64,000 nucleotides of DNA from Aurantimonas endophytica (GCF_014196845.1 NZ_JACIEM010000001.1:992001-1056000); one strand, 5' to 3'; positions 45,209-55,631 are shown, counted from the stretch's first letter. A program made the numbers and translations. Notes: a model not told the origin generated them from the letters alone.

Positions 45209-46030
45209 TCAGAGCAGGCTGTAGACGAAGCGCGCGGCAACCAGCAGCAGGAAGCAGCCGAAGCCGATTTCGAGCTGGCGCCGGCTGAGCCGGTGCGCCA
45301 GCGCCGCGCCTGCCGGGACCGCCAGGAGAGAGCCCGGCGTAATCACTGCGACGGCGGCGAGGCTGACGAAGCCCACACTGTAGGGCGGCAACAGCGGATC
45401 GCCCCAGCCTCCGATGATGTAGGCGACGAGGCCAGGGACCGATATCAGCGCGCCGACACCGGCGCTGGTTGCCACCGCTTGGATCATCGGGCGATTGAAC
45501 AGCGTCATGAACGTGTTGTTGAGAACACCTCCGCCCACCCCCATCAGCGCCGAAAAGGCTCCGATGCAAAAGCCGGCGATCGATCGGCCGGCCAGGCCCG
45601 GCAGGTCCTGGGCGAGGACATAGGGCACTCGTCCAAACAGCATCTTGATGCCGAGCAAGGTGGCCAGCACGGCGAAAATTCCCCGCAGTGCCTCCGAGGA
45701 GGCATAGGTCGCCAACGTGACGCCCGCGATGGTGCCGAGCGGCACGGCCACGACCCATTCTCGCAGCAATTGCCAGTCCACTGCGTCCTTGCGCCAATGG
45801 GCCACCAGCGATCGTACCGAGGTCGGCACGATGATCGCGATCGACGAGCCGATGGCCAGATGCATGGTCACCGAGTGGTCGACGCCGAGCACTTCGAAGG
45901 TCTGATAGAGGATCGGAACGTAGATTGCCCCGCCGCCGATCCCGAAAAGCCCGGCAAGAAAGCCGCCGGCGACGGCGGCAATGAGAATAGGGATGGCCAG
46001 GGAGAGGAGCGACGCGAGATCGAACGACAT
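45209..46030 (-). CDS. TauE/SafE-family anion exporter
   Basis: The 273-aa membrane protein has eight spans in two repeats; FLAGLFGIGGGAIYVP and GAFSALMGVGGGVLNN are the duplicated family motifs. Members export sulfite, sulfoacetate or other organosulfur anions; the exact substrate cannot be read from sequence. The ATG at 46030 (MSFDLASLL) follows AAGAGGACT; the longer frame has no ribosome site. Confidence 0.92.
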   Translation of the reverse strand: MSFDLASLLSLAIPILIAAVAGGFLAGLFGIGGGAIYVPILYQTFEVLGVDHSVTMHLAIGSSIAIIVPTSVRSLVAHWRKDAVDWQLLREWVVAVPLGTIAGVTLATYASSEALRGIFAVLATLLGIKMLFGRVPYVLAQDLPGLAGRSIAGFCIGAFSALMGVGGGVLNNTFMTLFNRPMIQAVATSAGVGALISVPGLVAYIIGGWGDPLLPPYSVGFVSLAAVAVITPGSLLAVPAGAALAHRLSRRQLEIGFGCFLLLVAARFVYSLL

Positions 46031-46118
46031 CAGTCCTCTTAGGCGCGTACACGGCGCGTTACATCCCCGAAGTCGCGATATCCACCGTCTCGCGTGCACT
46101 GAGCGCCTGCGCGAGACG

Positions 46119-47129
46119 TCACGCGGCGTCACGCTCCGCAGGCGTTACGCGAACCGCGGCGAACGCCTCGTGCAGCAGCGCAGGCCCCGCGCCGGGCCGG
46201 ACGGCGCCGTCCGAGAGGATCTGCCGCCAGCGCCGGGCGCCCGGCATGCCGTTGAACAGGCCGATCATGTGGCGTGTCACCTGCCCCAGCCGGCCGCCAT
46301 CGGCGATGTGCCGACCGGCATAGTCCGCCATGGCGTCGATGATGGCGGGATAATCCACCGGCCGCGCCTCCTCGCCGAAGACGCGGGCGTCGACCTCGAG
46401 CAATCGCTCCGGAGTCTGGTAGGCGGCGCGTCCGAGCATCACGCCGTCGACCCGATCGAGCTCGGCGATGGCGGCGTCGAGCGTCTGAAGGCCGCCGTTC
46501 AGTCCGACGAAGACCCCCGGCAGCCGGCGCTTCAGCCGATGCACCCGGTCATAGTCGAGCGGCGGGATATCGCGGTTCTCGCGCGGGCTCAGCCCCTGCA
46601 GCCAGGCTTTGCGGGCATGCACCCATATCGCGGCGACGCCAGCGGCCACGGCTTCGTCCGCGAGACGGTCGAGCGCCTCCTCCGGATCCTGGTCGTCGAC
46701 GCCGATCCGGCACTTCACCGTCACCGGCACCGGGCTCGCCGCGACCATCGCGGCGAGGCACTCGCCGACGAGTTCAGGCTGCAGCATCAGGCAGGCGCCG
46801 AAGACGCCCGACTGGACGCGATCCGACGGGCAGCCGACATTCAGATTGATCTCGTCATAGCCGTAGGCACCGGCGATCCGGCAGGCCTCCGCCAGCTTCG
46901 CCGGATCCGAGCCGCCGATTTGCAGCGCCACCGGATGCTCCGCCGCGTCGAAGCCGAGCAGCCGGTCGCGGTCGCCCCGGATGATAGCGTCCGCGACGAT
47001 CATCTCGGTGTAGAGCAGCGATCGCCGAGTGAGCTGCCGGTGGAAGTAGCGGCAGTGGCGATCCGTCCAGTCGATCATCGGCGCGACCGCGAAGCGGCTG
47101 CCGTCCCGGATATTCGCGTGTGCCGTCAT
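46119..47129 (-). CDS. dusA: tRNA-dihydrouridine(20/20a) synthase
   Basis: The 336-aa flavoenzyme reduces uridine 20/20a in the tRNA D-loop. FAVAPMIDWTDRHCRYFHR, NLNVGCPSDRVQSGVFGACLM (cited NVGCPSDRVQSG, with the catalytic Cys in GACLM) and WVHARKAWLQGLSP are DusA hallmarks. The start MTAHANIRDG at 47129 is chosen because the family motif begins about 14 residues later. It is a single gene between the exporter and a divergent secreted-protein gene. Confidence 0.95.
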   Translation of the reverse strand: MTAHANIRDGSRFAVAPMIDWTDRHCRYFHRQLTRRSLLYTEMIVADAIIRGDRDRLLGFDAAEHPVALQIGGSDPAKLAEACRIAGAYGYDEINLNVGCPSDRVQSGVFGACLMLQPELVGECLAAMVAASPVPVTVKCRIGVDDQDPEEALDRLADEAVAAGVAAIWVHARKAWLQGLSPRENRDIPPLDYDRVHRLKRRLPGVFVGLNGGLQTLDAAIAELDRVDGVMLGRAAYQTPERLLEVDARVFGEEARPVDYPAIIDAMADYAGRHIADGGRLGQVTRHMIGLFNGMPGARRWRQILSDGAVRPGAGPALLHEAFAAVRVTPAERDAA

Positions 47130-47386
47130 GCTGGATGCGCGCCCGTCTGCTGGTGGCGAGAAGCCGCGCGGCGGCCTCGGTTTGCCGGGCGGCATCCGCC
47201 GGCCCTTCGTCCGGCCATATCATGGAACGTGCCTTTTGGCATCGGGACCGGTCCGGCGACCACGGAGGCTCGTTTGTTAACTGCCCTGCCGGATAATCAA
47301 GGCCGTTGCGCCGGCCTTCCGATGACAGCCGGCACCGGCGCGCCCATGTTTCCGACATGGAAAAAGCCTGGCGACGGGAGAGGACG

Positions 47387-47848
47387 ATGTTTCGAGTGGC
47401 CTTGCTGGTGTTGATGCTGACCGGGACCGCGCCAGCGTTTGCCGCCATCCCCGCCACGAATGTGGGAGATGCTGCGCGAGCGGCGGCGCCAGGTCCCCGG
47501 GAAGGCACGGGCGCTACCGAGCGAGTGGTGCAGTACCGCGGCGACCATCGGTCGTGGCGCGGCGACGTCCGCCATCATCGCTATTTCGGCCGCGGCGAAG
47601 ACTGGCGCCGGCACCACCGGGGTTCGTACGACCGACCGCATTGGCGGGATCGTGACCGCGACGAATGGCGACACGACCGCCGGCGCGACCATCATCGGGA
47701 TCGCGAGGCCTATCGCCCGCGCCATGACGACAGGTATGACCGCCGCGGGCGTTGGGACACCGGCGGCAGCAACTTTCGGGGCCGCGAAGCTCACGACCGC
47801 TTCGACGATCGGCGCCGGCGCTTCGACGCCCGCCGCGACCGCTGGTGA
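47387..47848 (+). CDS. Secreted Arg/His/Asp-rich protein
   Basis: The 153-aa product has a signal peptide (MFRVALLVLMLTGTAPAFA) and a mature part that is over half Arg, His and Asp (for example RDRDRDEWRHDRRRDHH), with Tyr and Trp scattered. It looks disordered and strongly charged, like the RcnB-type or low-complexity periplasmic proteins of Alphaproteobacteria, but no family motif is certain. GGGAGAGGAC precedes the ATG. A second frame is also open across most of the gene. Function unknown. Confidence 0.7.
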   Translation: MFRVALLVLMLTGTAPAFAAIPATNVGDAARAAAPGPREGTGATERVVQYRGDHRSWRGDVRHHRYFGRGEDWRRHHRGSYDRPHWRDRDRDEWRHDRRRDHHRDREAYRPRHDDRYDRRGRWDTGGSNFRGREAHDRFDDRRRRFDARRDRW

Positions 47849-47855
47849 CAAGCGC

Positions 47856-48530
47856 TTGACCTTTTCCATCATCGCCCGCTGCCCCCGCACCGGCCAGTTC
47901 GGCATTGCCGCGACGACCGGCGTTCCCGCGGTGGGCAAGCTGCTGACCCACGCCGCGGCGGGCGTCGGTGCCGTTGCAACGCAGGCGCGCGTCAACCCGT
48001 ATCTCGGCATTGACGGCCTCGCCTGTCTGCGCGACGGCATGCCGGCGCGCGAGGCGCGCAACCGCCTGATCGACATGGATCCCGCCATCCAGAACCGGCA
48101 GTTCGCCCTCATCGACAGGCACGGCGACACCGCCGTCTGGACCGGCGACGACTGCCTCGACTGGGCCGGATCGAAGGAGGGCGATGGCTACAGCCTGCAG
48201 GGAAACCGGCTCGCCGGCGAAACCGTTCTCGCCGACGCCGCCGCCGCCTACGAGAGTGGCTCCGGAACCCCTCTCGCCGACCGCCTTCTGGCAGCCATCG
48301 TCGCCGGCGATCTCGCAGGTGGCGACCGCAAGGGCGAACGCTCGGCGACGATCTATATCGTCGATACCGAGGACTATCCGCTGTGGGACATAAGGGTCGA
48401 CGAGCATGAGGCGCCGGTCAAGGAGTTGCAGCGGCTACACGCGCTGTTCGCCCGCGACGTGATCCCGGAGATCCGCCGCATGCCGACGCGCGAGAACATA
48501 GCGGGCGAGGCCGGCGAAGATCCGATCTGA
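47856..48530 (+). CDS. DUF1028 family (Ntn-hydrolase-like) protein
   Basis: The 224-aa product shows the DUF1028 pattern: TFSIIARCPRTGQFGIA, a GVGAVATQARVNPYLG segment, DDCLDWAGSKEGDGYSLQGN (cited CLDWAGSKEGDGYSLQGN) and LADRLLAAI. Family members are predicted Ntn-type hydrolases or peptidoglycan-related proteins. No ATG or GTG is in place; TTG at 47856 gives LTFSII, matching the usual MTFSI start. It begins 7 nt after the preceding stop. Function unproven. Confidence 0.85.
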   Translation: MTFSIIARCPRTGQFGIAATTGVPAVGKLLTHAAAGVGAVATQARVNPYLGIDGLACLRDGMPAREARNRLIDMDPAIQNRQFALIDRHGDTAVWTGDDCLDWAGSKEGDGYSLQGNRLAGETVLADAAAAYESGSGTPLADRLLAAIVAGDLAGGDRKGERSATIYIVDTEDYPLWDIRVDEHEAPVKELQRLHALFARDVIPEIRRMPTRENIAGEAGEDPI

Positions 48531-48583
48531 CCTGGGATGTCTGACCTGAGGGGAATGATCGGTGGCGGATGGCAGGGACCTGC

Positions 48584-49036
48584 TCACGCCCGCTCCCCGA
48601 AGGCACGATCCAATCCTGCCAGCCCCCGTTCCAGGCCGCTTATCTCGTCTTCGGTCAGGTTCTTCAGCACCGTCTTTTCGGCGCTTTCGACCTTCGGGAG
48701 CAGTTGCGCATAGGCGGCGCGGCCGGCTGGCGTCAGTGCCAGGTACTCGAAGCGGCGGTCGGAGGTCGCCCGGGTCCGGTTCAGCCATTTGCGCCGATCG
48801 AGCGAGGAGACCGCGCGGCTGACCTTGGTCTTGTCCATCGCCGTGGTCTCGACGATGTAGGAAGAGGTCTGGGCGCCGTCGTCGCCGCCGAGGATCATCA
48901 GGACACTGAATTCGGGGAGCGTCAGCCCGTGCTGGCCCTTGTGCACCTGGGACGTGACACGTCCGAGCGCCGTTGCCGCGCGGATGAGTCGGCTGCTGAG
49001 AAAGAGGCTTCTGTCGCTATCTCCCGTCGCGGTCAT
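48584..49036 (-). CDS. MarR-family regulator
   Basis: The 150-aa protein has the MarR winged helix: [32 protein letters not shown], and the wing [22 protein letters not shown] (cited [15 protein letters not shown]). ATG 49036 follows AAGGGAACC; the longer frame upstream enters the intergenic region. It is divergent from acpXL and may control it or itself; the ligand is unknown. Confidence 0.9.
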   Translation of the reverse strand: MTATGDSDRSLFLSSRLIRAATALGRVTSQVHKGQHGLTLPEFSVLMILGGDDGAQTSSYIVETTAMDKTKVSRAVSSLDRRKWLNRTRATSDRRFEYLALTPAGRAAYAQLLPKVESAEKTVLKNLTEDEISGLERGLAGLDRAFGERA

Positions 49037-49351
49037 GATGTGGTTCCCTTGGGCCCGCGACGCGGGTATTGGCTGATGCTTACATTCGAGAATGCTGGGC
49101 GGCCCAAGGCGTTGCGTCACCGATCGGTGAAATATTGCAAGGCCCCTCGGACGCGCGGCTCTCTCGGCCCACACCCTCCGGCAGTCCGATCGCCGCCTGA
49201 GCCAGAGCAATCGCATGGCGAGAGGCAAGCGAAGCGCCGAGTATCTCGGGCCCGCCCGGCTGCGGATGATCCTCGCTTTGCTTTTCCGGGCGAATTCCCT
49301 ATAGGTTCGCGCCGGATTCAGCACCTCTCCCAACGTTCAAGGATTTCCCCA
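49037..49351. other. Divergent spacer between the marR-like gene and acpXL
   Basis: No supported gene lies in these 315 nt. The region must hold promoters of both divergent genes, but I saw no clear palindrome for the MarR protein or a consensus promoter. Confidence 0.5.
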
Positions 49352-49633
49352 TTGTCTTCAACCTTCGACCGGGTCGCGGACATCATCGCGGAAACGAGTG
49401 AAATCGACCGCGACCAGATCACGCCGGAAAGCCACACGATCGACGACCTCGGTATCGATTCCCTCGATTTCCTCGACATCGTCTTCGCCATCGACAAGGA
49501 ATTCGGGATCAAGATCCCGCTCGAGAAATGGACCCAGGAGGTCAACGACGGCGACGTTCCCACCGAGGAATATTTCGTCCTGAAGAACCTCTGCGCCAAG
49601 ATCGACGAATTGCGGGCCGCCAAGACCGCCTGA
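49352..49633 (+). CDS. acpXL: Acyl carrier protein AcpXL
   Basis: The 93-aa product is the specialised acyl carrier protein for the C28 (27-hydroxyoctacosanoyl) chain of rhizobial lipid A. The phosphopantetheine site is Ser in [12 protein letters not shown], and the long C-terminal part [14 protein letters not shown] and [16 protein letters not shown] is diagnostic for AcpXL rather than AcpP. The start is TTG at 49352 with CAAGGA upstream; no ATG fits. It is the first gene of the lipid A very-long-chain operon. Confidence 0.95.
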   Translation: MSSTFDRVADIIAETSEIDRDQITPESHTIDDLGIDSLDFLDIVFAIDKEFGIKIPLEKWTQEVNDGDVPTEEYFVLKNLCAKIDELRAAKTA

Positions 49634-49734
49634 CCACCGACCGCGCGTCGGCGCGTCGGCGTCGTGGTCATCGGCATGAAGGGATCGCAGGTCCTGCCGA
49701 AGGGAGCGGCAGACCTCGAAACTGGAATGAAGAC

Positions 49735-50940
49735 ATGAGCGACAGTCCAAGGGACGTTGTCATCACCGGGATCGGCCTCGTCTCGTCCCTCGGCGAGGGC
49801 ATCGGCGCACATCTCGATCTCATCGGCCGTGGCCCTCAGCCGTCCATCGACGCCGAAGGTTACGCCCCGTATTTCGTGCATCCGCTGCCGCCGATGGACT
49901 GGTCCAGCCAGATCCCCAAGCGTGGCGACCAGCGCCAGATGGAGACGTGGCAGAAGCTCGGCACCTACGCTGCCGGCCTGGCGCTCGAGGATGCCGGCAT
50001 CCCCGCCGACGAAGCGGTGCGCGCCAAGATCGACATGGTCGTCGCGGCGGGCGGCGGCGAGCGCGATGCAACGGTCGATGCCATGGTGATCGAGCGGGCC
50101 CGCGGCGCCAACGACCGCGAGCAGGTGATCAACGACACGCTGTCGACCGAACTGCGGCCGACGCTGTTTCTCGCCCAGCTCTCGAACCTTCTCGCCGGCA
50201 ACATCTCGATCGTCCACAAGGTGACGGGCTCGTCCCGCACCTTCATGGGCGAGGAAGCGGCCGGCATCTCCGCCCTCGCCTCGGCGCGGGCCCGAATCGC
50301 CGCCGGCCAGAGCGACATCTGCCTGGTGGGCGGCGCCTTCTCCGCCGAGCGCAAGGATCTGATCCTGAACTTCGAGCTCGCCGGGCTGATGCTGCGGGAC
50401 GAGTGGCGGCCGGTGTTTTCCCGCTCGGCGCCGCATGACGGGATCACCGTCGGCAGCGTCGGCGCCTTCCTGATCCTGGAGTCGGCGGAACATGCGGCGG
50501 CTCGCTCGGCGCCCGCCTATGCAAGGCTCGCTGCCGTGTCTGGCGATCGAGGCCGCCGCGAGCCGGCGGCGACCGAAGACCGTTTCAGGCGGATGCTGCC
50601 CGACATCGACGGCAGCGGCCAGGACACGATGATCTTCTCCGGCGCGACCGGCATCGCGGCGCTCACGGATGTGGAACGCAGCGTCCTGCGCGGCTGGCTT
50701 CCCGACGCGTCGCTTCGGGCCTATGGAACGATCCTCGGCCACTCGTTCGAGGCGCAGGTGCCGGCCGGGGTGGCGCTGGCCGCCGGCGCGCTGGCACGCG
50801 GCATTGTGCCACCGCCCTTCGACAGCGGCGAGGAACGTCCGACCGAGACCCCGCCGAAGCACGCCGTCGTCACCGGCATCGGCCATGTTCATGCCGAGGG
50901 CGTCTGCCTGCTCGAAGCGGTGGACGGACGCAGATTGTGA
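49735..50940 (+). CDS. fabF2XL: Beta-ketoacyl-ACP synthase-like protein FabF2XL without active-site Cys
   Basis: The 401-aa thiolase-fold protein begins VVITGIGLVSSLGEGI. At the usual nucleophile motif (T/S-A-C-A) it reads TGSSRTFMGEEAAG (about 164-177), so the catalytic cysteine is absent. It is likely the non-catalytic partner of FabF1XL, comparable to a chain-length factor, in elongating the lipid A C28 chain; this is inference. It starts 102 nt after acpXL, a spacer too short for fabZXL, which occupies this place in other rhizobia. Stop-to-start spacing to fabF1XL is 10 nt. Confidence 0.9.
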   Translation: MSDSPRDVVITGIGLVSSLGEGIGAHLDLIGRGPQPSIDAEGYAPYFVHPLPPMDWSSQIPKRGDQRQMETWQKLGTYAAGLALEDAGIPADEAVRAKIDMVVAAGGGERDATVDAMVIERARGANDREQVINDTLSTELRPTLFLAQLSNLLAGNISIVHKVTGSSRTFMGEEAAGISALASARARIAAGQSDICLVGGAFSAERKDLILNFELAGLMLRDEWRPVFSRSAPHDGITVGSVGAFLILESAEHAAARSAPAYARLAAVSGDRGRREPAATEDRFRRMLPDIDGSGQDTMIFSGATGIAALTDVERSVLRGWLPDASLRAYGTILGHSFEAQVPAGVALAAGALARGIVPPPFDSGEERPTETPPKHAVVTGIGHVHAEGVCLLEAVDGRRL

Positions 50941-50950
50941 GGATGAGGAC

Positions 50951-52237
<1,287 letters not shown>

Positions 52238-52273
52238 CCATCGCCGAAGCCAGCATTCGAGGCTGATAGACCC

Positions 52274-53329
52274 ATGCGGGCATTGCAACTCGTCGGCGAC
52301 CGCGACCTGCGCGAAGTCGACCTTCCGCCGCCACCGCCCCCGGGCCCCGGCGAGGCAACCGTTTCGATCCGGGCGGTCGCGCTGAACCATATCGACGTCT
52401 GGGGCTGGCGCGGCATGGCGTTCGCCAAGCGCAAGATGCCGCTCGTCGTCGGCGCCGAGGCGTCCGGCGTGGTCGAGGCGATCGGGCCCGGTGTCGGCAA
52501 CGTGCTGCCCGGCCAGCTCGTCGCGATCTATGGCGCGCAGACCTGCGGGCTTTGCCGTCCCTGCCGCGAGGGCCGCGACAATCTCTGCGAGCACGTCTCC
52601 GGCGTCCACGGCTTCCACCTCGACGGCTTCGCGCAGGAGAAGGTCAACCTGCCGACCCGCCTGCTCGTGCCGGCCCCTCCCGGCTGCGACGCGATCGGCG
52701 CTGCGCTGGCCCCGGTGACCTTCGGCACGGTCGAGCACATGCTGTTCGATAATGCCAAGCTGGAGCCCGGCGAGACCATCCTCGTCCATGCCGGCGGCTC
52801 GGGCATTGGCTCGGCCGCAATCCAGCTCGCCAAGAAACAGGGGGCGACGGTCATCACCACTGTCGGCTCCGACGACAAGATCGAGCGGGCGAGAGCGCTC
52901 GGCGCCGACCACGTCATCAACTACCGCACCGACCGCTTCGAGGGCGTGACCCGCAAGCTCACCCGCAAGAAGGGCGTCGACGTCGTCTTCGAGCATGTCG
53001 GCAAGGACACCTGGCCTGGCTCCATGCTCTGCCTGAAGCGCGGCGGCCGCCTCGTCACCTGCGGCTCGACCTCGGGCGTGTCGACCGACATGAACCTGAT
53101 GATGCTGTTCCAGCAGCAGCTGCGGCTGATCGGCTCCTTCGGCTGCCGCATGGAGAACATGCGCGACGCCATGCAGAAGATGGCGCGGGGCATCGTTCAC
53201 CCGGTCATCGACACGGAGATCGGCTTCGACGGGATCGCGCTCGCGCTGAAGCGGATGGAAGCCCGCGAAGTCTTCGGCAAGATCATTCTGCACGTGAACC
53301 GCGAGAGCGCGGAAACCCTTAGCTCATGA
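52274..53329 (+). CDS. Zinc-binding MDR dehydrogenase of the lipid A VLCFA cluster
   Basis: The 351-aa medium-chain reductase has the GroES-like N domain with VVGAEASGVVEAIG, a structural-zinc loop of four cysteines (C-x2-C-x2-C-x7-C in CGLCRPCREGRDNLC), and a Rossmann domain with AGGSGIGSAAIQLA. In Rhizobiales this gene (adh2XL/fabXL-type) sits between fabF1XL and lpxXL and probably acts as the reductase in C28 synthesis. The start is 36 nt after fabF1XL; the stop overlaps lpxXL by 4 nt. Confidence 0.92.
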   Translation: MRALQLVGDRDLREVDLPPPPPPGPGEATVSIRAVALNHIDVWGWRGMAFAKRKMPLVVGAEASGVVEAIGPGVGNVLPGQLVAIYGAQTCGLCRPCREGRDNLCEHVSGVHGFHLDGFAQEKVNLPTRLLVPAPPGCDAIGAALAPVTFGTVEHMLFDNAKLEPGETILVHAGGSGIGSAAIQLAKKQGATVITTVGSDDKIERARALGADHVINYRTDRFEGVTRKLTRKKGVDVVFEHVGKDTWPGSMLCLKRGGRLVTCGSTSGVSTDMNLMMLFQQQLRLIGSFGCRMENMRDAMQKMARGIVHPVIDTEIGFDGIALALKRMEAREVFGKIILHVNRESAETLSS

Positions 53330-54270
53330 GTCCACGGGCCACGCGGCTCCTGCTGCGGCTGAAGCGGGCCGGCGACTATGTCGTGGCGCAGATCCTGTTC
53401 GCGATCCTGCGGCTGCTCCGGCTGCTGCCCGCCGAGGCGGGCCTCGCCTTCGCCGACCGGGCCTCCCGCCTGATCGGTCCCCTGACGCCGCGCCACAAGC
53501 TCGCCAAGGACAATCTCCGCCAGGCCTTTCCCGAGCAGGACGAAGCCTGGGTCGAGAAGACCGCCCGCGCGAACTGGGGCCAGATGGGCCGCATCGCGGC
53601 GGAGTACGTCTTTCTCGACGATCTCTTCGACTTCGATCCCGAGCGGCCCGGCGAGGGCCGGATCGAGGTCGAGGGCATCGAGACCTTCATCGAACTGCGC
53701 GAGCGCAAGGGCCCGTTCATCTTCTTCACCGGCCATCTCGGCTGCTTCGAGCTGCTGCCGATCGGTGCCGCGGCCTTCGGGCTGGAATTCACCGCATTGT
53801 TCCGCCAGCCGAACAATCGCTACATCGCCAAGGAAGTGCTGTCGGCCCGCCGGACCACGGGCGGCCACATGGTGCCCTCCAAGGCCGGGGCGGCCTGGTC
53901 GCTGGCCGGCATCCTGCAGCGCGGCGGCGCCGTCGGCATGCTGGTCGACCAGAAGTTTCAGAAGGGCGTCGGCACCACGTTCTTCGGCCGGCCCTGCAAG
54001 ACCAATCCGCTGCTGCCCAAGCTGGCGCGCCAGTACGATGCGGAGATCTACCCTGCCCGCTCGATCCGGTTGCCGAACGGCCGCTACCGGCTGGAACTGA
54101 AGCCGCGCCTCGACCTGCCGCGCGGCTCCACGGGCGCGATCGACGTCGAGGCCAGCTGCCAGCTGCTCAACGACGTCGTCGAGGGCTGGGTGCGCGAGCA
54201 TCCTGAGCAATGGATGTGGTTCCACGACCGCTGGCAGTCGCGCCGGCCCGTGAGGAAGCGCCGCAAATAG
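53326..54270 (+). CDS. lpxXL: Lipid A very-long-chain acyltransferase LpxXL
   Basis: The 314-aa HtrB/LpxL-family membrane-associated protein transfers the 27-hydroxy-C28 chain from AcpXL to lipid A. The H-x4-E/D motif is FTGHLGCFELLP, with GGHMVPSK and a C-terminal WVREHPEQWMWFHDRW. An N-terminal hydrophobic helix (about 20-40) anchors it to the inner membrane. It ends the VLCFA operon. Confidence 0.94.
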   Translation: MSPRATRLLLRLKRAGDYVVAQILFAILRLLRLLPAEAGLAFADRASRLIGPLTPRHKLAKDNLRQAFPEQDEAWVEKTARANWGQMGRIAAEYVFLDDLFDFDPERPGEGRIEVEGIETFIELRERKGPFIFFTGHLGCFELLPIGAAAFGLEFTALFRQPNNRYIAKEVLSARRTTGGHMVPSKAGAAWSLAGILQRGGAVGMLVDQKFQKGVGTTFFGRPCKTNPLLPKLARQYDAEIYPARSIRLPNGRYRLELKPRLDLPRGSTGAIDVEASCQLLNDVVEGWVREHPEQWMWFHDRWQSRRPVRKRRK

Positions 54271-54313
54271 CGTCAGGGCGCGCCGCGACCCGCCTGCGAC
54301 AAATCCGCGCCGA

Positions 54314-54327
54314 TTGATCCCGATCAA
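54314..54327. promoter_or_regulatory. FNR/FixK-type box upstream of the universal stress gene
   Basis: TTGATCCCGATCAA is a perfect TTGAT-N4-ATCAA palindrome. A -10-like GATACT lies at 54350-54355, exactly where a class II promoter with the activator at -41.5 would place it (start point near 54362). The uspA-type ATG is at 54485. Confidence 0.8.
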
Positions 54328-54484
54328 CGCCTTGCCGATCCGTGCGCCCGATACTGCGGCGCATCGTCAGGCGCAGGCTGTTCCGCGGTGAGTCCGTCGC
54401 GGCTCCCGCCGCTTGCGAACGATCATTTTCACGCCGGGTTTGGCCTTCGGACCTTGCGCGCGTGAGGGAGCGAGAGGATCGATT

Positions 54485-55381
54485 ATGAGCACCCTTCAGA
54501 ACGACGACTCATATTCCGGGTCGAAAGGCGAGGCGCTGACGGCGCCGGCCCTCCATCGTATCGCCGACGTCGCCGTTCATCTGGACGGCTCCGGCTACGA
54601 TGAGCCCCGGCTTGCCTACGCGCAGATGCTGGCGACGATATTCGGCACGCATGTCGAAGGCTTCTTCGCCAACCCCATCCCGACCTCCTTCATCCCCGTC
54701 AGCGCCGGCTACGAGCGCGTCGCAGCCGAAATTTGGGAAGAGGGCCGCGCCGCCGGCGATGTCGCGGAAAAAGCGATCCGGAGCCGCCTCGACCGCCTGG
54801 GCGATGGCTGCGCGTTGCGGCGCGTCGACGGCATGCCGCACGAGCTGGCGTTCGCTGCGGCGCGCCTCGCCCGCACACTCGACCTCGTCATCCTGGGACG
54901 TCCCGATGACGACCGGTCGCTGGCCGACATGATCGCGGCGGTACTTTTCGACGCCGGCAGCCCGGCGCTGATCGTGCCGGCGGAGGCAACGGAGGCTAGG
55001 GATCCGCAGACGATCGTCATCGGCTGGCGTGACTCGACCGAATGCTCCCGGTCGATCGCGGCGTCCCTGCCCTTCCTGAAGCGGGCCCGGGAAGTCTTCC
55101 TCGTGTCAGTGGCCGAAGCGACCGCGAGCGAGGAGCGCCACAGCGAGCCGGCGGCCGACATGGCGCGGCACCTGGCTCGTCACGGCATCGCCGTCGAGGT
55201 CCGGCATCTGCCGAAATGGAACCGACCAGCCGACGCGCTGCTCAACGAGGCGAAGATCGTCGGTGCCGAGCTTCTGGTCTCCGGCGCCTACGGCCGTTCG
55301 CGGCTGCGGGAGATGATTCTGGGCGGGGTGACGCGTGACCTCTTGAAATCATCTCCGATTCCGCTGCTGATGAGCCATTGA
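54485..55381 (+). CDS. Universal stress protein (tandem UspA domains)
   Basis: The 298-aa cytosolic protein carries two UspA-like domains; the second ends in the nucleotide-binding pattern GAYGRSRLREMILGGVTRDLL (cited GAYGRSRLRE and LGGVTRDLL), the G-x-x-G-x9-G(S/T) type. Such tandem proteins are often induced by low oxygen, which fits the FNR/FixK box upstream. The ATG at 54485 follows GAGAGGATC; an earlier ATG exists but lacks a ribosome site. Confidence 0.9.
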   Translation: MSTLQNDDSYSGSKGEALTAPALHRIADVAVHLDGSGYDEPRLAYAQMLATIFGTHVEGFFANPIPTSFIPVSAGYERVAAEIWEEGRAAGDVAEKAIRSRLDRLGDGCALRRVDGMPHELAFAAARLARTLDLVILGRPDDDRSLADMIAAVLFDAGSPALIVPAEATEARDPQTIVIGWRDSTECSRSIAASLPFLKRAREVFLVSVAEATASEERHSEPAADMARHLARHGIAVEVRHLPKWNRPADALLNEAKIVGAELLVSGAYGRSRLREMILGGVTRDLLKSSPIPLLMSH

Positions 55382-55406
55382 GGCGAGCAGTACGGGAGGC
55401 ATGACC

Positions 55407-55631
55407 ATGCATACCTCGGAACTCAGCTACAACGTCGAACCCCTCGGCCGGCATTGGACGATCTCGTTCTGCCATACGCCGCATGGCTCGTTCGACCGAC
55501 GCGTCGACGCATTGCGGGCCGCGGTTCGCGACGCGGATCGGGTGCGTCGGATGGGCCATCGCGTGACGGTGGTGGTCGCGCGCCCGAGAGGCGCGGACCT
55601 CGCCGAACGGGTGGTCCAGCTCGCGCCCTGA
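55407..55631 (+). CDS. Small protein of unknown function (DUF2188-like size)
   Basis: This 74-aa protein (from ATG 55407; another ATG two codons earlier) follows a good GGGAGG 9 nt upstream. Its beta-then-helix pattern (WTISFCHTPHGSFDRRVDAL, RRMGHRVTVVVARP) is reminiscent of small DUF2188-type proteins, but the match is uncertain. It begins 25 nt after the universal stress gene and is probably in its FNR-controlled transcript. Confidence 0.65.
   Translation: MHTSELSYNVEPLGRHWTISFCHTPHGSFDRRVDALRAAVRDADRVRRMGHRVTVVVARPRGADLAERVVQLAP

Noticed and set aside
45174-46052. Alternative 292-codon frame overlapping the TauE/SafE gene
   Set aside because: The TauE frame has eight spans and duplicated GxGGG motifs; the alternative is Arg-rich shadow.
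47439-47855. N-terminal extension of the DUF1028 frame through the charged secreted protein
   Set aside because: The extension has no signal or family match; the homologous region begins at the TTG at 47856.
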